Notes: generated by a model from the letters alone, not told the origin. Counted from the first letter of the stretch, positions 1 through 8,044 are shown. The stretch: 47,754 bases of DNA from an uncultured Lachnospiraceae bacterium (GCA_902788035.1 CADAIL010000034.1:1-47754), one strand, 5' to 3'. Program-made: numbers and translations.

Positions 1-2
1 AC

Positions 3-329
3 TGTGCCCTGGAGGGGCGCCCCTGCTATGAATTTGACGAAGATGAAGAAGATAAGAACAAAAGATACTATGATCTCCTGAACAGCATGACGAACGAGAC
101 GGACATAGAAAGAAAAACAGTGATGGCACAAAAGCTCTGGGATGAAACTGTATCCAGCTGGGATAACATCCTGCGGCTTGAAGGAAGACGGCTGCGAAGT
201 TTTCCTACACCGATCGGGATTGGTTTGGAGAAGTATGACATCCAGGCGGCCTTCCCGGTGATCATGAGAGATTGGATAAAGAGCGTGGAAGAGGTGTGGC
301 TGATGCATGGTGTTGAAATGAAAATATAA
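3..329 (+). CDS. C-terminal end of an unrecognised protein (5' truncated by window edge)
   Basis: The frame is open from the first complete codon at base 3 to the TAA at 327-329, giving 108 residues. An internal ATG at 87 exists, but open sequence continues upstream of it, so the gene most likely begins outside the window. The fragment is charged: an acidic run (EFDEDEEDK) near its start is followed by a tryptophan- and arginine-containing helical stretch (KLWDETVSSWDNILRLEGRR). There is no membrane segment or signal peptide. I do not recognise the family and assign no function. It is followed by a long AT-rich gap and a new promoter, so it is probably not co-transcribed with the defence-like genes downstream. 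Confidence 0.55.
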   Translation, partial: CALEGRPCYEFDEDEEDKNKRYYDLLNSMTNETDIERKTVMAQKLWDETVSSWDNILRLEGRRLRSFPTPIGIGLEKYDIQAAFPVIMRDWIKSVEEVWLMHGVEMKI

Positions 330-610
330 TCAACATTGTTCGACTGATATTGGGCTGTCCACGTGTTGGAATACTGATTGTACAGGCACTTGTAAAAATC
401 AGGCTGGAATGAGATAAGATGAACATCAGTTAGTGTTACTGCAAATCCAAGCCAGAGGGCAGGGAAAAATTATAAAAGGTAATTCGGTTGCCTGAAAAAA
501 TGAACAAATATTAAAAACATTATACAATTATATTGTAATAAAACTACAAAAATATTATAATTACAGTCACATAATTTCTTTAAAGATACAGAATAGTGTG
601 ATCTATAGCA
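330..610. other. AT-rich intergenic gap
   Basis: About 280 bases without a convincing gene. The sequence becomes strongly AT-rich after about 480. Short open frames here lack a ribosome site and look random. No clear terminator hairpin was seen after the stop at 329. Confidence 0.5.
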
Positions 611-639
611 TTGACAAATAGATGCTAGTATATTAGAAT
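611..639 (+). promoter_or_regulatory. Sigma-70-type promoter for the small gene at 699
   Basis: A perfect -35 box TTGACA (611-616) and a -10 box TAGAAT (634-639, 5 of 6 match) are separated by exactly 17 bases. The start codon at 699 lies about 55 bases past the likely transcription start. This is the best-matching promoter in the window and probably also supplies read-through transcription to the peptidase-SIR2 pair. Confidence 0.7.
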
Positions 640-698
640 GTTGAGTTAACAATTTGAGACTTGCCTCAAGTTTTACACAGTTGTAGGGGGGGATTAGC

Positions 699-899
699 AT
701 GACATTTGAAGAGTTGATGAACTGTGTTAAAGATGTACATATAGAAACTGAATATCAACCTATCACGACCTGTCCTGCTGATCCGGTATATTTCGAAGAT
801 AATAGCCGCTCTTTTTTGGGAGACACTTCCTGTAAGTCCAATGTGATTGGAAAAGATGATTATCGGGGTCTCAGGGCGCTTTGTTTTAATGCGAAGTAG
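699..899 (+). CDS. Small protein of unknown function upstream of the peptidase-SIR2 pair
   Basis: A 66-codon gene. The start is supported by a strong purine-rich ribosome site (A followed by seven Gs, 685-692) ending 6 bases before ATG, and by the consensus promoter at 611-639. The product is soluble and slightly acidic, with three cysteines in the mature region (TTCPADP, DTSCKSN, ALCFNAK). No helix-turn-helix or known motif was recognised. A terminator hairpin follows 27 bases after the stop and overlaps the region just ahead of the peptidase gene. The protein could be a small regulator or a leader for the downstream pair, but this is only positional inference. Confidence 0.55.
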   Translation: MTFEELMNCVKDVHIETEYQPITTCPADPVYFEDNSRSFLGDTSCKSNVIGKDDYRGLRALCFNAK

Positions 900-926
900 A
901 AGTACATTTTTGACATAGAGAGTCCG

Positions 927-957
927 AAACCACAAGCATGTTAGCTTGTGGTTTTTT
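927..957 (+). terminator. Rho-independent terminator or attenuator between the small gene and the peptidase gene
   Basis: A perfect 11-base stem (927-937 with 944-954, core ACCACAAGC/GCTTGTGGT) closes a 6-base loop, and the T run occupies 952-957. It ends only about 20 bases before the start codon at 977. The peptidase-SIR2 pair must therefore be reached by read-through, by an unseen promoter, or be controlled by attenuation. Confidence 0.75.
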
Positions 958-976
958 CATGAGGAGAGGTACACGC

Positions 977-3853
977 ATGTCTAAACTAATTTATCTTGAT
1001 TTACTCCAAATGGTAACGCCGGGAGAACAACTCGATTCCAACCTCTTTGATTTTTATGTTTTTGGAAGCTTCGATGCCCTAAAAGTGGAACAGAACTGTA
1101 ACTTGCTGAATTGTTTGAATAAATCTGATGATATTAGTTCACTTCATAAACTCCATACAATTAGTAAGGAAAGACGCTTGAAAGTGCCGGTGCGTTTTGA
1201 TAAGCAGTCGATGCACCTATATACTCTGGATAATAACGCGGGTAATATTTTCAGAAAAGACGGAGAATATGCTTCGCGGCCACTTGTTTTGACACTTATT
1301 CAATTGAATGATTACAGAATTAATCAGATGACTCCGGCGGCTCTGATAGATGAGTTCAAACAAGAGATACAGAAGCTTCAGGATTCGGATGAGCTGAAAG
1401 CAGTGGCATTTGAGGTCTTTTTCTGCCTTGGAGAACCCGATCTGGTAATTGCATTTCGACATACCGGCCTTACAGAAATTGCCAGCCTGATTTACAGGAT
1501 TAGACTTTTGACTCCTAAAGGCACAGAAAATGGTATATGTGTTCTCTCTACTTCCTCACATTGTGCATTTCCCAACTCTTCAAACCATGAAAAGCTTAAA
1601 GAAAATATTAATACCTGGTTTCAAATGAATCCAGCCATCCGCTTTTTTACGTTTTTTGATACATCATACGGATTGGACGACAATAATAAAAGGGCAGATG
1701 CTATATCAGATAATAAGTATTTGTTTGACAGAATGCTGCTTGGAGACTGGGATTATGTCCGTGAGTGGAATAATAGTAATGCCACAGATATTCTTCCTGA
1801 TCTTATATTGGAACCGGTCATACGCTTTGACGAAAATGAAACAGGTTCATTTAAATCATCGTGGTCCGTTCCGGTGATTAAATTAAGTGAAACTGATTCA
1901 AAGTTTGTCTCTTCTGACAGAAAACTTAGTTCTATTATGCCTACGGTTATTCCTGAGGATTATGAAGGGGATGAAACAGTCTTTTCTGAGTTATCAGATA
2001 CCGTTAAGAGCTTGACGAATATCTATAAATCTGATGACGTTACACAGGTGTTAAGCGATAAAGTTGTATCAATGCACGTTACATTAATTGGTATACTGAA
2101 GCATTTGTGTCAATTGAGAGATGGGCGGTTTCAATATGACCTGTATTCATTTGTATTTCCTGCCTTCGCTGCTTTGCCGAGAATTACAAAGAATACCAGC
2201 GATTTGATTAACAGGATTAACAGTGAGTATGAGCTGCAGACAGACGAGGAAAAAAGAAGACTTCAATATGCTTGCAATGAGACCATTAGTGGTATTTTAA
2301 ATAGCTATATTCATGACATGTCACGTTTGCTTGCAGAATTGCAGCATCTGTTTTCAGTTTTATCCATGTCTCCGCATACTTATATGGAATCCTTTGGAAG
2401 CAATATGCGTTCGATTACGGCTACATGTAAGTTACTTGTAGCCTATCAGGGGATAGCATATAGTCTCAGTAGAAAATTCGACATGACAATGATTAAGGAC
2501 GGAGAAAAGAACGTGAGCGCCAACGAGGTCATGTTGGTTGTTCCTTACCGCAGGATCCGCCAGAATACCAGAGTCTTGTTTGAATATTCGAGTCCCGAGG
2601 ATAGGGTTGTCTATATTCGTATTAATGCCTCTGATATGTTCCATGTACAGAAGACGCTTTTTCTACTGCTGCATGAGTGCGGTCACCATATTCTGAACTA
2701 TGATTTTCGCGCTAAGAGGGTCAGGTATTATTTTGATGCGTATATTGGATATTTATTGGATCAGGGATTTAGCGCATATTATAAGGATCCGTTTACGAGC
2801 CTTCAGATGACATGGATTGATGCTGAAGTTCCGGATGATAAAGTATCTTTATATAAGATAATTCATATCAAACATACCGAGGAAGACGGTCTTCGTAAAG
2901 CTATAATACAGGCTATTATAGATAAACAAAGTTTGGGCTCAATGATTGAGGAGTTCTGGAATACTGATTTTAAAAATCTGTCTCGACAACAGGTATTATC
3001 GGAGCCGATGGCATTGGAGAACAATTTCATAAAATATGTAAAAGAGGCTTCATGTTATTATATCGAAGATAGGTTAACTCGTTTAAAAAAGGCGGAAGAA
3101 GACGAAAGCGATATTGGGGATTTGGGAAAACAGATAACAGCGATTGTAAAGGATGTCGTTCTTCGGCTGTTTAGAAATGTAGTGGATGACGAGTATGTAA
3201 ACCGACGGGATGAAAGCGATAACGAACTTTGGCATCTTTCTGAATTTCGAACAATATATCAGGAATTTCCGGAAGAAATTATCAAAAAAGCTGTACATAA
3301 AATATGCGTGGACATGATTGGCACAAGCTACAAAGATGTAGCTGATGAGCTTAAAATGATTTTCAGCGATATTTATAGTGATATTTTTGCTATAACTACA
3401 CTTGGCATAGGAGAACTGCCGCCAGAGCAAAAGAAAAACGAAGCAGAAAAGTATTTAGCGTTACTTAGAGATGAATCCAGCTTTCTCATGAAACAGGAAT
3501 TAAACTATAATAACCGTATGACAAGGATCTTTGCTGTACTTGAAGCAGGAATGGGGATTGATTTTGCAGATATTAAAGACATGCTTAGAAGGGTGCTGCT
3601 AATGCGTGAATCGGAAATTGAGGAACTGCAATATACCATCAGGATGAGGGTCGGATATCAGTACGTGCTTGATTATACAAAGAAGTTGTGTGTGCCAAGT
3701 ATAAGGGAGCAGATCCGTCGATCGCAGGAACTGTATGCTGACACTGAGCAATTGAAGAAAATGTATAGGAGTGAAGAGGATCAGCATGGACTGTCAACTA
3801 TGATGGACGCAATTTATTATTTCTGGAAAGCAAGTACTCAGCGAGAAGGATGA
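977..3853 (+). CDS. Large HEXXH zinc-metallopeptidase-like protein, putative defence component
   Basis: A 958-residue soluble protein. I place the start at 977 because AGGAGAGGT (962-970) sits 6 bases upstream; the open frame continues back to 938, but that start lies inside the terminator hairpin. The key motif is HECGH at residues 566-570, inside FLLLHECGHHILNYDF and preceded by a predicted strand (DRVVYIRINA). That matches the strand-plus-active-helix layout of HEXXH zincin peptidases, with H566 and H570 as zinc ligands and E567 as catalytic base. The third ligand cannot be assigned by eye. The roughly 560 residues before and 390 after are mostly charged helical sequence that I do not recognise, with no signal peptide or membrane helix, so it should act in the cytoplasm. 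The gene is followed after 6 bases by a SIR2 gene, indicating one operon. Known: peptidases and SIR2 enzymes both occur in antiphage systems. Inferred: this pair is a two-gene defence system in which the peptidase senses, activates or acts beside the NADase. Confidence 0.75.
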   Translation: MSKLIYLDLLQMVTPGEQLDSNLFDFYVFGSFDALKVEQNCNLLNCLNKSDDISSLHKLHTISKERRLKVPVRFDKQSMHLYTLDNNAGNIFRKDGEYASRPLVLTLIQLNDYRINQMTPAALIDEFKQEIQKLQDSDELKAVAFEVFFCLGEPDLVIAFRHTGLTEIASLIYRIRLLTPKGTENGICVLSTSSHCAFPNSSNHEKLKENINTWFQMNPAIRFFTFFDTSYGLDDNNKRADAISDNKYLFDRMLLGDWDYVREWNNSNATDILPDLILEPVIRFDENETGSFKSSWSVPVIKLSETDSKFVSSDRKLSSIMPTVIPEDYEGDETVFSELSDTVKSLTNIYKSDDVTQVLSDKVVSMHVTLIGILKHLCQLRDGRFQYDLYSFVFPAFAALPRITKNTSDLINRINSEYELQTDEEKRRLQYACNETISGILNSYIHDMSRLLAELQHLFSVLSMSPHTYMESFGSNMRSITATCKLLVAYQGIAYSLSRKFDMTMIKDGEKNVSANEVMLVVPYRRIRQNTRVLFEYSSPEDRVVYIRINASDMFHVQKTLFLLLHECGHHILNYDFRAKRVRYYFDAYIGYLLDQGFSAYYKDPFTSLQMTWIDAEVPDDKVSLYKIIHIKHTEEDGLRKAIIQAIIDKQSLGSMIEEFWNTDFKNLSRQQVLSEPMALENNFIKYVKEASCYYIEDRLTRLKKAEEDESDIGDLGKQITAIVKDVVLRLFRNVVDDEYVNRRDESDNELWHLSEFRTIYQEFPEEIIKKAVHKICVDMIGTSYKDVADELKMIFSDIYSDIFAITTLGIGELPPEQKKNEAEKYLALLRDESSFLMKQELNYNNRMTRIFAVLEAGMGIDFADIKDMLRRVLLMRESEIEELQYTIRMRVGYQYVLDYTKKLCVPSIREQIRRSQELYADTEQLKKMYRSEEDQHGLSTMMDAIYYFWKASTQREG

Positions 3854-3859
3854 AAGAAG

Positions 3860-5389
3860 ATGGGGGCAAAGAAGTCTTTTAAAGAGTGTAATGACGAGCT
3901 AAATAGAAGATTTACTAATGATAATTGGAGTAAGCTAATGACTTCTAAAGGCATTACGCTTCTCATGGGTGCCGGTGTATCATCTTGTTTAGTAGGAAAC
4001 TGGAATGAGCTATTAAATGAACTTGCAATCCTAAGAGTTGCGTCCGAAAGCGAGGGTGTTAGTATTCCCCAGGTGTCGGATTATCTTGATAAGTACTGCC
4101 ACAGTATGTTTTTGCCGGAAGATACAAGCGCTCTCGAAAAAGGAGAGTATTTGCGATACTGCATTACGGACAGAATTATGTTTGATTCGAAGGAAAAAAG
4201 CGGGAAGTGGCGCGAAATAGTTTTTGCGGGAAGAGTTGCCATAGCAGTGCGGCGATTGATAAAACGACATCTCTGCGACGGCGCCGGAAAGGAAACAGAG
4301 TCAGATTATAAAACGGATTTCTTGAACTGGTGCAACAATGCTGAGACAGAACCGTTTTCTTTTGGAAGAAGGGAATTATCCCATAGTGATAAAACAGAAA
4401 TAGCTTTAGAGAAGTTTTCATCGGATGAAATAGCAAAAAAGCTTAATTCCCATTATGGTATCCGAATAGATACCGTAAAACTAAAGTCTGTAATCGAATA
4501 TGGTACAGAAAAAGTCGATGAGATATATAGAATGTTTGATTCTGGCTATAGCAGCCGATCCTGTGGAGATTGTCGCAAAAGGATAAAGGCTATACTGAAG
4601 CATAAAAATATGTCGGGTAAGACAAAAGACGAACGGATTAATATTTTCCTGAGAAAAATTGCGGCATATCTCTTATGGAGACCAAGCTATGAGACACTGG
4701 AAACAATGCTTTCTATGTGTATAAATCGGAAAGTCAGCAATGTAATAACATATAATTTTGATACGATTTTTGAACGGCTCTTGATTGACGAAAGAGTACA
4801 GAGGGCTTTGTATAACTCTGTCAATCCTTTCGAGTATCTCCATGTCAGGGTATATGGCATTAAGACAAATGAGCCATTAGATTTGATAGGATGCGGAAAA
4901 GAAGAGCATTCCGAGGTGTTATGTGTTCACCATGTGCATGGCATCGTTGATGATGAAATGGAGAAACCGGAACCGATCATTTTCAGTGAGACGTCATATC
5001 TTTCTTATCAACAATTATCATTGAATATTGGTAGTATGCAGATTGCGGATGCATACTATAAGGGAAGTTTGCTATGCGTAGGCTTTTCGGGCGTTGACCC
5101 GAATTTCCGCAGTGTTATCAGGCAGATGAATCTCCTGAAAAATGCGCCCGTATTTGATGATGGGAAAAAGCATGAAATTTTATTGACAAGAAGCCTCAAG
5201 GAAATAAGAAGGTATTATGGGATAAACGAGGAAATGGAGGCGGATGATTACGGTCCTGCTTTTCTGTGTGCATGCACATATCTGGAGATGCTCAGGCAGT
5301 ATTATAAGAATGCTACTAAAGTGAAACTTCTGTGGTCATCAGATTATGAAGATATGAATGATAAATTGAAAAAGATGTTTGGTTTGTAA
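3860..5389 (+). CDS. SIR2-family NAD-binding (NADase-like) protein, putative defence effector
   Basis: A 509-residue soluble protein. The start ATG is 6 bases after the peptidase stop, with GAAGGA ending 9 bases upstream, so the two are translationally close. SIR2 landmarks are visible in order: GAGVS at residues 37-41 (the Rossmann NAD loop), VITYNFDTIFERLL with N299 and D301 (the N-x-D motif), HVHG with H360 (the catalytic histidine region), then IIFSETSYLSY and CVGFSGVDPNFR near residue 407. This is the pattern of the prokaryotic SIR2-like domains found in defence proteins such as ThsA and the DSR proteins. Those proteins hydrolyse NAD rather than deacetylate. The middle region (about 90-290) carries an unrecognised helical insertion with a CGDCRKR cysteine pair. 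The coding region ends 17 bases before adhesin-derived sequence in another frame, so its right edge is a recombination junction. Confidence 0.85.
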   Translation: MGAKKSFKECNDELNRRFTNDNWSKLMTSKGITLLMGAGVSSCLVGNWNELLNELAILRVASESEGVSIPQVSDYLDKYCHSMFLPEDTSALEKGEYLRYCITDRIMFDSKEKSGKWREIVFAGRVAIAVRRLIKRHLCDGAGKETESDYKTDFLNWCNNAETEPFSFGRRELSHSDKTEIALEKFSSDEIAKKLNSHYGIRIDTVKLKSVIEYGTEKVDEIYRMFDSGYSSRSCGDCRKRIKAILKHKNMSGKTKDERINIFLRKIAAYLLWRPSYETLETMLSMCINRKVSNVITYNFDTIFERLLIDERVQRALYNSVNPFEYLHVRVYGIKTNEPLDLIGCGKEEHSEVLCVHHVHGIVDDEMEKPEPIIFSETSYLSYQQLSLNIGSMQIADAYYKGSLLCVGFSGVDPNFRSVIRQMNLLKNAPVFDDGKKHEILLTRSLKEIRRYYGINEEMEADDYGPAFLCACTYLEMLRQYYKNATKVKLLWSSDYEDMNDKLKKMFGL

Positions 5390-5405
5390 GTGATAGACTC
5401 GGTGA

Positions 5406-6068
5406 TCCCAGCTGCCGGCCCCGATCAAGGATGAAGACGGGAATGAGTATTCTTACTATGTTGTGGAGACAGCTCCGGGCAGCGGCTATAGCACATCTAT
5501 TGGCGGCATGCAGGAGGGCGGCCTTCACGACGGCGATACGGTCGTCATCACCAACACGGAGAATCCGACCGATAAGGCGGTCACTCTGAGAAAAGTCGGG
5601 GAGAGCAATGCGGACTCAAGTCATACGCAGAGCAACCTCGGCGGAGCGGTATTTACTGTCTATGCGGACAAGAACGGGAAGCCGGGCGAGGTCGTGACGG
5701 TTGATAATAAGCGCCTCACAGGCCTTACGTCTGCGGTGGATACGGGCGTTATATGGACCGGAAATCTGCCGAACGGCACCTACTGGATCCATGAGGACAG
5801 CGCGCCGAAGGGCTATCATACTCTGACCGGCGATATTAAGCTGGTCGTGGGGGAGACGCTGTCGGTGAGTCCGGCATTTGTAACCAGCGACCCGGAGAGC
5901 GTGTGCTCTGTGCAGGACGACGGCATAACGATCAAGATCGTCAATGTGCGGGGCGCGTCCCTTCCGTCGACCGGCGGCGTCGGGACGGGGGCTTTTACGG
6001 TCCTCGGATCGGTGCTGGCTTTGGGAGCGGGATGGCTGCTCTTTAGGAGACGCATGCAGATAATGTGA
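5406..6068 (+). pseudogene. Orphan C-terminal fragment of a sortase-anchored Cna-B/SpaA adhesin (LPSTGG)
   Basis: Read from 5406 without a start codon, the frame gives the end of one Cna-B-like domain (SYYVVETAPGSGYS, VVITNTENP), a SpaA-like domain (AVTLRKVGE ... GAVFTVYADKNG ... TYWIHEDSAPKGYHT), the sorting motif LPSTGGVGT, a hydrophobic helix, and the basic tail FRRRMQ. Two stop codons lie just upstream in this frame, next to the SIR2 stop, and no head or signal sequence precedes it. An ATG at 5508 is available but would leave the protein without export information. It is best read as the 3' remnant of an adhesin gene whose front was removed or displaced when the peptidase-SIR2 segment arrived. 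Confidence 0.75.
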
Positions 6069-6084
6069 TATTGGATTTACGACA

Positions 6085-6118
6085 AAGGGCTGTCGCACAA
6101 TGCTGTGCGACAGCCCTT
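6085..6118. terminator. Perfect 15-bp hairpin between convergent genes
   Basis: AAGGGCTGTCGCACA (6085-6099) pairs perfectly with 6104-6118 around a 4-base loop. It lies between the adhesin remnant (plus) and the antitoxin gene (minus) and can serve both. T runs are short, so termination strength is uncertain. The stem shares GGGCTGTCGCA with the longer inverted repeats near 7070 and 39691. Confidence 0.6.
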
Positions 6119-6125
6119 GGATCCA

Positions 6126-6422
6126 TTAAGTAAGGCTCCTTTCCAACTCATCAAATACCTCATTGAACGGTCTGCCTTCTCTGGCAAGGGATTGTTCATA
6201 ACTAGACTGGAGCTTTCTGTCGAGTTCTTCCCGTGTCATGGTATCGATTGTCTTTGGCGCTGCCGGGATTGTTAACGAGAATGGTATACCGTGCCGGAAG
6301 ATGATCTGGCGGTACAGAGAGTTTATTAAAACGGAGACCGGAACACCAAGCTGCTGCAGGATATCTTCTGCTTCGGTTTTAATGTCGTATTCAACGCGTG
6401 CGCTGACGTTTGCGTCTTTCAT
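6126..6422 (-). CDS. RelB/DinJ-family antitoxin, no adjacent toxin
   Basis: A 98-residue protein beginning MKDANVSARVEYDIK, followed by KTEAEDILQQLGVPVSVLINSLYRQI and HGIPF. This is the usual opening of RelB/DinJ antitoxins: a ribbon-helix-helix DNA-binding part followed by a toxin-neutralising tail rich in E and R. I choose the ATG at 6422, with AGGTGG at 6436-6431 eight bases away, rather than the GTG at 6434. A promoter with an inverted repeat lies directly upstream. Downstream there is only 7 bases before a hairpin and then adhesin remnants, so the expected RelE/YafQ toxin gene is missing. It may be a solitary antitoxin that counteracts a toxin encoded elsewhere, or the leftover of a decayed pair. 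A second family member is at 47208-47513. Confidence 0.85.
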   Translation of the reverse strand: MKDANVSARVEYDIKTEAEDILQQLGVPVSVLINSLYRQIIFRHGIPFSLTIPAAPKTIDTMTREELDRKLQSSYEQSLAREGRPFNEVFDELERSLT

Positions 6423-6445
6423 GGAAATCACCACCTTTCACTCAA

Positions 6446-6479
6446 ATTGTAATGCAGTGTCTGGCGGATTGCAATACAA
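6446..6479 (-). promoter_or_regulatory. Promoter and likely operator of the lone antitoxin gene
   Basis: On the minus strand, TTGCAA (6474-6469) and TACAAT (6451-6446) are 17 bases apart. An imperfect inverted repeat, TTGTAATGCA (6447-6456) and TTGCAATACAA (6469-6479), overlaps both boxes. Autoregulation through such repeats is the rule for RelB-type antitoxins. Confidence 0.6.
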
Positions 6480-6481
6480 AA

Positions 6482-6504
6482 CTCAAGTCTCGCTCGCGAG
6501 AATT
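6482..6504. repeat. Copy 1 of a short boundary motif (GCGAGACTTGA-type)
   Basis: CTCAAGTCTCGC followed by TCGCGAGAATTG forms an imperfect palindrome. The same core recurs upstream of adhesins C, D and E (25731, 31848, 39651). No function is known to me. Confidence 0.45.
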
Positions 6505-6581
6505 GGCATATCATTATTTGGGAGATGATGGAAAAGTACGTTAAAACTTTGTAAAACGTAAGTATTAATGAGTGGATTTAG

Positions 6582-7038
6582 ACTGCGGAGCATCTGGTCC
6601 CGAAGAAATTGCTGGCAACAGAAACTGACAGCAGTGTATATGACCATAATGGCGATGCCCTGAAAAAGACGACTTATGTGCCGTTCGTTTACACGCTGGA
6701 AGAAGATTTTGCGTCTGCGGATGAGGATGTCGCGACGATCCTGAAAAAGTACGGAGCGACTTACGAGTATACTGCGACAGAAACTGCGGACAAAATCGTC
6801 CTTTACGAATATCACAAGCAAGTATGAGGGCGGGAAACTCGTATACTACATCCCTGCCCAGGGAAGTACGCCTGCCGGTGATAAGGGAAAGGCAGTTGTT
6901 ACGAACAGGTTGGTTGTTGTAGACATCACTGTCCTCAAGGTCGATGATAAAGGCAGGCCTCTTGACAGTGCTGTATTCACACTTCAGAAAAAGGAAGGAA
7001 CGTATCAGAATATCAAGCGTGAGGAAGAGTTGGCCTGA
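6582..7038 (+). pseudogene. Decayed adhesin fragment with SpaA-like segment
   Basis: Two coding pieces in different frames. The first (about 6582-6827) reads HLVPKKLLATETDSSVYD through EYTATETADKIVLYEYHKQV. The second (about 6829-7038) reads KLVYYIPAQGSTPAGDKG, then a SpaA/Cna-B opening (VDITVLKVDDKGRPLDSAVF) and ends at TGA. A frameshift near 6825 separates them. There is no start signal, head module or sorting motif. The sequence after the stop (AAACGGAAAGTGTAAAAAGAT) resembles that after the next fragment's stop at 8023, so both derive from related adhesin 3' ends. Confidence 0.6.
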
Positions 7039-7066
7039 GAAAAAGAAACGGAAAGTGTAAAAAGAT

Positions 7067-7138
7067 TGGGGTTGTCGCATTAAGACGCGCCACCGCGATA
7101 TTATATATCGTGATGACACCGTCTGATGCGACAGCCTC
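7067..7138. repeat. Imperfect inverted repeat, MITE-like or terminator-like (copy 1)
   Basis: GGGGTTGTCGCATTAAGAC at the left is matched by the reverse complement of GTCTGATGCGACAGCCTC at the right, with an inner palindrome around ATATTATATAT. Ends very similar to these recur in the repeat at 39688-39788. The pair may be small non-autonomous elements or unusually long terminators. Confidence 0.5.
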
Positions 7139-7149
7139 TTTCAATTATT

Positions 7150-7284
7150 TGTAAATCTCAATTATTCTAAAGTGGAAATAACTCCCATTCGGATGTAGAA
7201 TATAAAAGTTAGTGACCATAAATTCATCGTTTGAAATAACGAACAGACAGCAGAAAATGCCTGTTCACATTTGACATTGCATAT
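7150..7284 (+). promoter_or_regulatory. Degenerate copy of the adhesin A/B leader
   Basis: GGATGTAGAATATAA (a likely -10 region) and the hairpin GAACAGACA/TGCCTGTTC (7241-7249 with 7258-7266) align with the leaders ahead of adhesins A and B. Here it precedes only a decayed gene. Confidence 0.45.
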
Positions 7285-8023
7285 ATGCCTGAGGGGAATC
7301 AGTGCGCGGAGCTGAACTGTGAGGCTTCAGGAGCGCTTTATCAGGATGTTATTACCATCCCGGGTACCCAGATGTACTGGTCGCTGTACCACCGCGCCCG
7401 CGGTGCATATGATAAGTGGAAGCGGGAAAATAATACCTGTAGATGTGATACGCAGACTGACGGTAGAGGAAAGATCAGTTGTTTATATTGAGTTTATAAA
7501 CCACTATAAACCAAAGCACAGTATATCGGTCTGGAAGACAGATCCGGCCGGGAAGGTGATTCCGACGGGGGCTTCATTTGAACTATACTTAGCAGATGAC
7601 TTTGATGATACCACGCAGAAGCCGAAAGAGAACGCTGAAGTGATTGCTTCCGGAACGTCTGGGGAGAACGGAATCCTTTCTCTGGGAAAACTGGCGGAAG
7701 GAGAATACCGGCTTCTTGAAACGAAGGCTCCTGCAGGATACGTTCTTCCTGAATCAGCAATCAAAATCACCATTACGGAAACCCAGGTCAGTGCTATGCT
7801 GGGAAGCAGCAATCTTCAAATTAATGTAAAAGGAGACGAGGACTGGGTGGAGGAAGATCAGGATGATGACACACATCAGATCCGGGTATTGAATAATCCG
7901 GGAGCTGTACTTCCCGCTACCGGCGGTTGTGGCACAAGTCAGATATATCTTCTTGGCGCCATGCTGACAGGCATTGCAGGATTATGGCTGGTGATGCGGC
8001 AGAGAAGAAAGCAATTGCTGTGA
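7285..8023 (+). pseudogene. Internally deleted adhesin with SpaA domain and LPATGG signal
   Basis: The first part, in one frame from ATG 7285, reads MPEGNQCAELNCEASGALYQ then MYWSLYHRARGA. This resembles a segment found near the front of large clostridial adhesins. A frameshift near 7480 moves into a second frame with HSISVWKTDPAGKVIPTGAS, EYRLLETKAPAGYVLPE, a complete SpaA-like domain, LPATGGCGT, a membrane helix and the RQRRKQLL tail. The gene lacks the common head and almost all of the body, so it is a deletion derivative. The second open frame could be read alone from an internal start but would have no export signal. Confidence 0.65.
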
Positions 8024-8044
8024 AACAGAAAGCGTAAAAAGATC

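Noticed and set aside
938..976. Upstream start codons (938, 959) for the peptidase gene
   Set aside because: They fall inside or just after the terminator hairpin and lack a ribosome site, whereas ATG 977 has AGGAGAGGT six bases upstream.
5616..6098. Minus-strand open frame over the LPSTGG fragment
   Set aside because: Its translation is rich in R, H and P like a shadow frame, and the plus strand shows a convincing SpaA domain and sorting signal.
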